Positions 61,384 to 64,000 of a stretch of 64,000 bases of DNA are shown here, one piece after another (position 1 is the stretch's first letter; each line of letters starts with the position of its first letter). The position numbers and the translations under genes were made by a program. Below the pieces are notes generated by a model. That model made no database searches. It saw nothing but the letters and a program-made list of their open reading frames with translations, and was not told the DNA's origin. This stretch comes from Dictyophora rubrovolvata (taxonomy: Eukaryota > Basidiomycota > Agaricomycetes > Phallales > Phallaceae). Location: contig CP114119.1 in the NCBI GenBank assembly GCA_029959195.1, positions 434,001-498,000 on the forward strand, read 5' to 3'.

Positions 61384-62628
61384 TCAATCTCGTTCTATAA
61401 ATGCACATTCCCTCTCATGGTCAAGAAGATCCAACACATCCATTCCTATCTCGCAGTAATGACAGAATTGGAAGATATCAGGTTTAGAGCTCAAGGGGCC
61501 AGCAGAGGAGGGACTGGCGGTAGGGAAAGAGAGTCCAGGGAAGGCCTGCGTTGGTGAGCTTTCCTGTTTTACTTTTACCTTGTCTATCGCATCTGGTTTG
61601 GAGTTGACTAAACCAAATTCCCTTCACAGTTGCCGTTCAGAGATGGGGCTTGAGTTTCTGTTGAACTGAAGAGAAGTACCTTGGAGTCTAGTGAGGACAT
61701 CCATTGCTGGTGAGCTTTCTCGCTTTACCGTTACATTTGGCTTAGAATCGTCCAATTCCCTTTGCAGCTCCCACTCAGAGATAGGAGTTGAGCTTCGGTT
61801 GAACTGGTAACCAGTACTGTGCTGACCGCGATAAGTCATGTATGCTACATATATCAACAAGAAATGTCATAAAAAATTCAAAATTGATATCGCAAAACTT
61901 ACAGGGAGCAGAAACCCTGCGATGAGAGCGACAGTGGTTGCGTTCAGGCATTGTGATCCTCCGAGAAGACAGGGTTACTGGAAAAATCTCTAAAATCAGA
62001 AATACAGGTTAACCATATCATTGAAAACAATATGGAAGCCAATATCGCCTTACCTCCATCAGGATCTCCACGATTATAAACGGTGGTGGAATCAGCCGTG
62101 ACAAAAACAGTTTCCAAGCACACTGCAAATAATAGTATAAAAGTGTTAAACTCGTTGAAAACATGTAATACTCACCATATAGCTGGCATTCGTCACAATG
62201 CATGAAATGTTCATAAATACCTCTTTGAACATCAACAAATTTGGGGCGACTTTCTTTCAGACCACAGAAACACTCGAAGTGAAGTCTTTTGCTATCGAAG
62301 TATCGCTTGAATCCGCTAGGCAGAATTCGCACGCTTTGGTGTTCGGGACTGCAAAGTAGGTTAGTCTCATATCGAATTTAATAATCTAAACGGTAACTTA
62401 CTATGGGAATTCAGTGACTTCACCATGAATACAGTCAAAGAAAACGAGATTAGGGGAAGCACGTTGCAAATCCCATGAAGACTGGAAGAGTGAACGAGTG
62501 AACTCCTCACGTTCGCTAGTGGCAGGAACATCATTCGACGGTATATGAGTTCCTCCCCATCGAGCGACACACGCACCGAGTTGCTGTGTTGAAGAGGAAA
62601 GAGAGCGATGAGAGCTAAAGCCTGGCAT
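61384..62628 (-). CDS. Unrecognised protein with tandem repeats and an in-frame stop before a C2HC-type finger
   Basis: No family recognised. Exons (complement): 62402..62628, 62176..62348, 62054..62122, 61903..61989, 61624..61844, all phases consistent, giving 258 residues to a TGA at 61624-61626. The same frame then stays open for about 79 more codons to 61384. The N-terminus is Ser-rich (MPGFSSHRSLSSSTQQ). Exon 2 has Cys-rich HFECFCGLKES and HFMHCDECQLY, which could bind metal. Exons 4-5 carry a basic segment (PERNHCRSHRRVS) and two repeats of about 52 residues (QFNRSSTPISE..., QFNRNSSPISE...), the second split by the TGA. Beyond it lies FCHYCEIGMDVLDLLDHERE-C, spaced like a C2HC zinc finger. 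The gene is therefore truncated, a sequencing error is present, or an unseen splice avoids the TGA. Confidence 0.6.
61527..61810 (-). repeat. Degenerate coding tandem repeat, about 156 bp
   Basis: Two copies with the shared word TGGTGAGCTTTC at 61552 and 61708 (plus strand) and similar flanks, encoding SSP-rich repeats in the unrecognised gene at 61384-62628. Confidence 0.7.
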
Positions 62629-62910
62629 GATGGCCAGAGCCGTACGTTGCTGTCTGGCACTTATGTATCATTCTTCATGCATATTGCGGCCCGGTTTCTG
62701 ATTTTGGTTTGGGGCGAATCTTCCGCTGAAGTTCATTCTGTTGAATAAACTTTCGATCCTGAAGGGTTCGTACCATACTGTCGGTGAGGACTGTGGTTCA
62801 GAGTACTTAGCGAGCAACGCACAGGCTCCGTTGAAAAAAAATTCAATTGTAAGCAACAGTTTGGGGCAACCTGTCTATATTTGTAATATGTTGACCCTGA
62901 TTATTCTATA

Positions 62911-63115
62911 GATCGAGATTATACAAACATTTTGGGGATAAATTGACCCGCTGCGCCAAACATGCACATATATGCAGTAGGCCATTAGGCCCGTAAGATC
63001 AAGTCCAAGCAACGAACGGCCTCTGAAATATCATGTTAGATGATGAAATAAGATTTTAAACTAGTTTAAAATTGTACGACTCTTTGCGATCGAGATTATA
63101 CAAACTTTTTGGGGA
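62911..63115 (+). repeat. 28-bp near-perfect direct repeat
   Basis: GATCGAGATTATACAAAC followed by a T-rich stretch and GGGGA occurs at 62911-62938 and 63088-63115 with one mismatch, 177 bp apart. The second copy is coding (RSRLYKLFG). Confidence 0.8.
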
Positions 63116-63902
63116 GGATCGTCCCTTTCTTAATCACGAAATACGCTGTATATATGCCGCGGGCGTCAGGTGCGCGCATTATGATCGAGTTTACTTGATG
63201 CTTTCAGATACATACGAGTTTTCCCTGAAGGAATTTGATTTTTTTAAGTGTCCTGAAAACACCTACCAGCATCGTACAATGCCCATGTATAATGCAAAGC
63301 AATTAGAAGCTATTCAGCTGGCACAAGAAATCCTTCAACAAGCAGGTCTCCAGTCTATGGATATTCTGGGCAATGACCATCCATTTGAACACGATGGGTT
63401 TCCGTTTCGTTTTTTGATGAATTATACACCACTAAAAGCAAGGCTATTCACTGCTGAGGAAACTGCAAGTCAGAAAAATTGCCTTACCAGAAAATCTTAT
63501 ATTCATGGCATAGTTGATCATTCCCTTGGTGCAATTATCGAATTCCCTGAAACTGGCGACAAACCGAACATAGCTATCGGACACAGATTTAGAATTGATC
63601 CTCAATATTTCATAAACCCAAGAAGTAATATCCAGTATTCCTTTGGTGACTCGCAATCCATACACCACAATGTACAGTGTTCTCTTCTACTTGATGAAGT
63701 TACTGGAGAGCCAATGAAATGCGAACAAATGAAATTAACCTGTAAGTCAAGATCATCTTTCATCAAGCAACCACATTTATTCTCCTAGGTTGTTCAATTA
63801 AATACTGCTCCTTCAATCCTGTTGGTACACAGTCAACTCCCCCAATTATCCCTCTGGACCCGGTGTTAAGTACCGATTCTCGGGTATCGGCAACGAATGT
63901 AT
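63072..63902 (+). CDS. Unrecognised protein, 5' exon not identified
   Basis: No family recognised. The open frame from about 63072 has no ATG at its start (first codons TTG TAC GAC), so an upstream exon or a later start is needed; a TAG acceptor lies at 63062-63064. It reads through YDSLRSRLYKLFGEDRPF, IRCIYAAGVRCAHYDRVYLM, MYNAKQLEAIQLAQEILQQ, HPFEHDGFPFRFLMNYTP and SYIHGIVDHSLGAIIEFPET. An intron at 63741-63788 (GTAAGT...CCTAG) joins KLTC to CSIKYCSFNPVG and the frame stops at 63902 after VSATNV. Even codon use and good splice sites argue for a real gene. Soluble, no signal peptide. Confidence 0.55.
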
Positions 63903-64000
63903 AAACGTTAATAATCGTATTTAATGATGATACAAATGTCACTGTAATGTCGTAGAGCGCGGTCTCAACCTGAGTGGGTTGTACCACGACAGTCCTCTGG

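Overview
The window looks like nuclear DNA of an Agaricomycete-type basidiomycete. Genes are intron-dense, most introns I could place are about 50-80 nt with GT-AG ends, and two family types I know from mushroom genomes occur (DUF6535 and a Mug135-like protein). I saw no rRNA, tRNA, CRISPR array, reverse transcriptase, integrase or capsid gene. Exon joins are my own reading; where I give them, every splice phase was checked by hand.

Layout. 1-1278 (-): secreted type-B carboxylesterase, cut by the window edge. 2762-6184 (+): DUF6535 membrane protein. 6976-9253 (-): Ser/Thr-rich single-pass membrane protein. 11194-11497 (-): LYRM2-like mitochondrial protein. 11623-16259 (+): large 4E-T-like eIF4E-binding protein. 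19418-21015 (+): G1-type cyclin. 25770-28324 (-): Gfo/Idh/MocA oxidoreductase. About 7 kb without a recognisable gene follows. 35415-36003 (+): Mug135-like small protein. 36349-36965 (+): mitochondrial pyruvate carrier MPC1. 37240-38215 (-): decayed copy of DNA ligase I. 41951-43505 (+): small coiled-coil gene carrying a MITE-like insertion. 44438-48144 (-): intact DNA ligase I. 48491-49239 (+): ribosomal protein uS17 (S11). 49726-51477 (+): PPZ-type phosphatase. 52844-54613 (-): SLC35F5/YML018C-like transporter. 55146-55852 (-): dihydrofolate reductase. 57878-60075 (-): cytochrome P450. 61384-62628 (-) and about 63072-63902 (+): unrecognised genes.

How the genes relate. Nothing suggests a co-regulated pathway cluster. 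Most genes are housekeeping functions (replication and nucleotide supply: ligase, DHFR; cell cycle: cyclin, PPZ; mitochondria: MPC1, LYRM2; translation: uS17, 4E-T-like), with family-expanded genes between them (esterase, P450, DUF6535, Mug135-like).

Most interesting points. (1) A 753-nt intron in the coiled-coil gene is almost exactly a terminal-inverted-repeat element whose ends supply GT and AG, and removing it restores a continuous coiled coil: an introner-like candidate. (2) DNA ligase I has two in-frame ATGs, the first giving a basic presequence and the second lying just before a PIP box, as in yeast CDC9. (3) An intron-bearing ligase pseudogene lies about 6 kb from the intact gene. (4) The oxidoreductase needs an 8-nt microexon, and two genes appear to use GC-AG introns.
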